DNA of 23,568 nucleotides from Planctomycetota bacterium (GTDB lineage: Bacteria; Planctomycetota; Planctomycetia; Pirellulales; Thermoguttaceae), in contig JAEWUR010000015.1 of assembly GCA_023397045.1 (NCBI GenBank), positions 1 through 23,568 on the forward strand, in the 5' to 3' direction. Both the position numbers and the translations under genes were made by a program. Below are positions 22,940 through 23,568 of the stretch, piece by piece. The notes under the pieces were generated by a model. That model did no database searches. It worked only from the letters and a program-made list of their open reading frames with translations, and was not told the DNA's origin. The first letter of the stretch is position 1; every line of letters begins with the position of its first letter.

Positions 22940-23011
22940 GGAAGGGGCTATGCGTCAGGATCGTAACCCGAAGCGTGAGCGAGGCTGTCCCTCGCTCACG
23001 CTTCGGGTTAC
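22940..23011. repeat. GTAACCCGAAGCGTGAGCG hairpin repeat, full copy
   Basis: The arms 22963-22984 and 22990-23011 are exact 22-base reverse complements around a 5-base loop (CTGTC). The unit extends left to 22940, as shown by its match to 18099-18143. It lies in the divergent gap between the two zinc-ribbon genes. Translation of either strand gives the spurious NPKRERG...SLTLRV peptides. Confidence 0.9.
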
Positions 23012-23066
23012 AATGAGCCGCCTTTCGTGAACTTGAATTGGACAGACCACTAGAACTCGCCCTTGC

Positions 23067-23568
23067 ATGTCCATCATTGTCGTTTGCCCCGGTTGTCTCA
23101 AGAGTTTCAAGGTCAGCGACAAATTCGCAGGCAAAACGGGCCCTTGCCCAAGCTGCAAGCGCACGCTGAAGGTGCCCGACAAGAGCGAGGAGGTGATGGT
23201 CCACGCGCCCGAGGAGTTCGCGGGCGGTGGACGAAGCACCACCGGAAAGCTGGTCACCAAGCCCGTCGCCTTCGAGACGACGAAGCTGAGTCTTCTGACG
23301 ACGGTTTTGATCGTCGCCGGCGCCCTGACGACCTTGATCGTGGCCGGGGTGGGTGGGCAGTACGGGCTTTTCGACAACATTTTTGTGACGGCCGCCTGCC
23401 TGGTGCTCGTCTCGCCGCCGTTGGTCGTTGGGGCCTATTCCGTATTGCGCGACAGCGAATTGGAGCCATACCGCGGCCGTGAACTCTACGTCAGGGCTTC
23501 CTTGTGCGCCCTTGGCTACGCGATGCTTTGGGGGCTATTTACGCTGCTGGTTTCGCAAGGTTATATTA
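23067..23568 (+). CDS. Zinc-ribbon membrane protein, 5' part
   Basis: The frame from the ATG at 23067 is open to the window edge (167 codons plus one base), so the gene is cut. It starts with a zinc ribbon, VCPGCLKSFKVSDKFAGKTGPCPSCKRTLKVP (C7, C10, C27, C30), the common planctomycete N-terminal module. A polar linker follows, then hydrophobic segments at about 74-95 (LSLLTTVLIVAGALTTLIVAGV), 101-123 (LFDNIFVTAACLVLVSPPLVV) and 142-165. The function is unknown; such proteins may sense or anchor at the membrane. No strong Shine-Dalgarno precedes the ATG. The perfect hairpin repeat ends 55 bases upstream, so it lies in or near the promoter. Confidence 0.78.
   Translation, partial: MSIIVVCPGCLKSFKVSDKFAGKTGPCPSCKRTLKVPDKSEEVMVHAPEEFAGGGRSTTGKLVTKPVAFETTKLSLLTTVLIVAGALTTLIVAGVGGQYGLFDNIFVTAACLVLVSPPLVVGAYSVLRDSELEPYRGRELYVRASLCALGYAMLWGLFTLLVSQGYI

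Noticed and set aside
1..23568. CRISPR array
   Set aside because: The repeats seen are palindromic intergenic units scattered singly, not regularly spaced direct repeats with spacers.

Overview
The window looks like chromosomal DNA of a planctomycete, probably related to the Pirellulales. The evidence is a DUF1559 pseudopilin-like protein, a PEP-CTERM protein, a Tat-exported Gfo/Idh/MocA oxidoreductase, paired zinc-ribbon proteins, high G+C coding DNA, and several families of short palindromic intergenic repeats that I recognise from planctomycete genomes. No ribosomal RNA, CRISPR array, phage module or complete insertion sequence is visible. The assignment is inference from gene content, not from a marker gene.

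Region 1 (1-5641) is a one-carbon and methionine block: the end of a methyltetrahydrofolate:corrinoid methyltransferase, formate-THF ligase (fhs), the B12-independent methionine synthase metE on the minus strand, and a stand-alone homocysteine S-methyltransferase reading divergently from metE. Region 2 (5717-7513) is a B12-binding-type radical SAM protein. Region 3 (7514-9462) holds tRNA-Ser(CGA), a VapBC-type toxin-antitoxin pair and rsmE. Region 4 (9465-12410) has an ExeA-like AAA ATPase bracketed by a perfect 34-bp inverted repeat, then a DUF1559 protein and a PEP-CTERM protein on the minus strand.

Region 5 (12659-14964) is a tight two-gene operon: a DUF1611 protein (DgcN-type D-glutamate N-acetyltransferase family) whose stop codon overlaps the start of a glutamate dehydrogenase, which suggests a route from D-glutamate to 2-oxoglutarate. 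Region 6 (15112-18057) holds the Tat-exported oxidoreductase and a roughly ten-helix membrane protein, separated by a nested inverted-repeat element. Region 7 (about 18144-18780) is an A+T-rich patch with one orphan gene that abuts a half copy of a repeat, and it looks foreign. Region 8 (18824-23568) holds a phosphoglucosamine/phosphomannomutase, a small exported His/Pro/Tyr-rich protein, a BtuF/FecB-like binding protein, and two divergent zinc-ribbon proteins, the second cut by the window end.

The strongest unexplained signals are the repeats. At least five families sit in the gaps, several touch stop or start codons, and they create spurious reading frames. The DUF1611-dehydrogenase operon and the A+T-rich orphan gene are the best biological leads. 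I did not find a complete new multi-gene system that I can defend.
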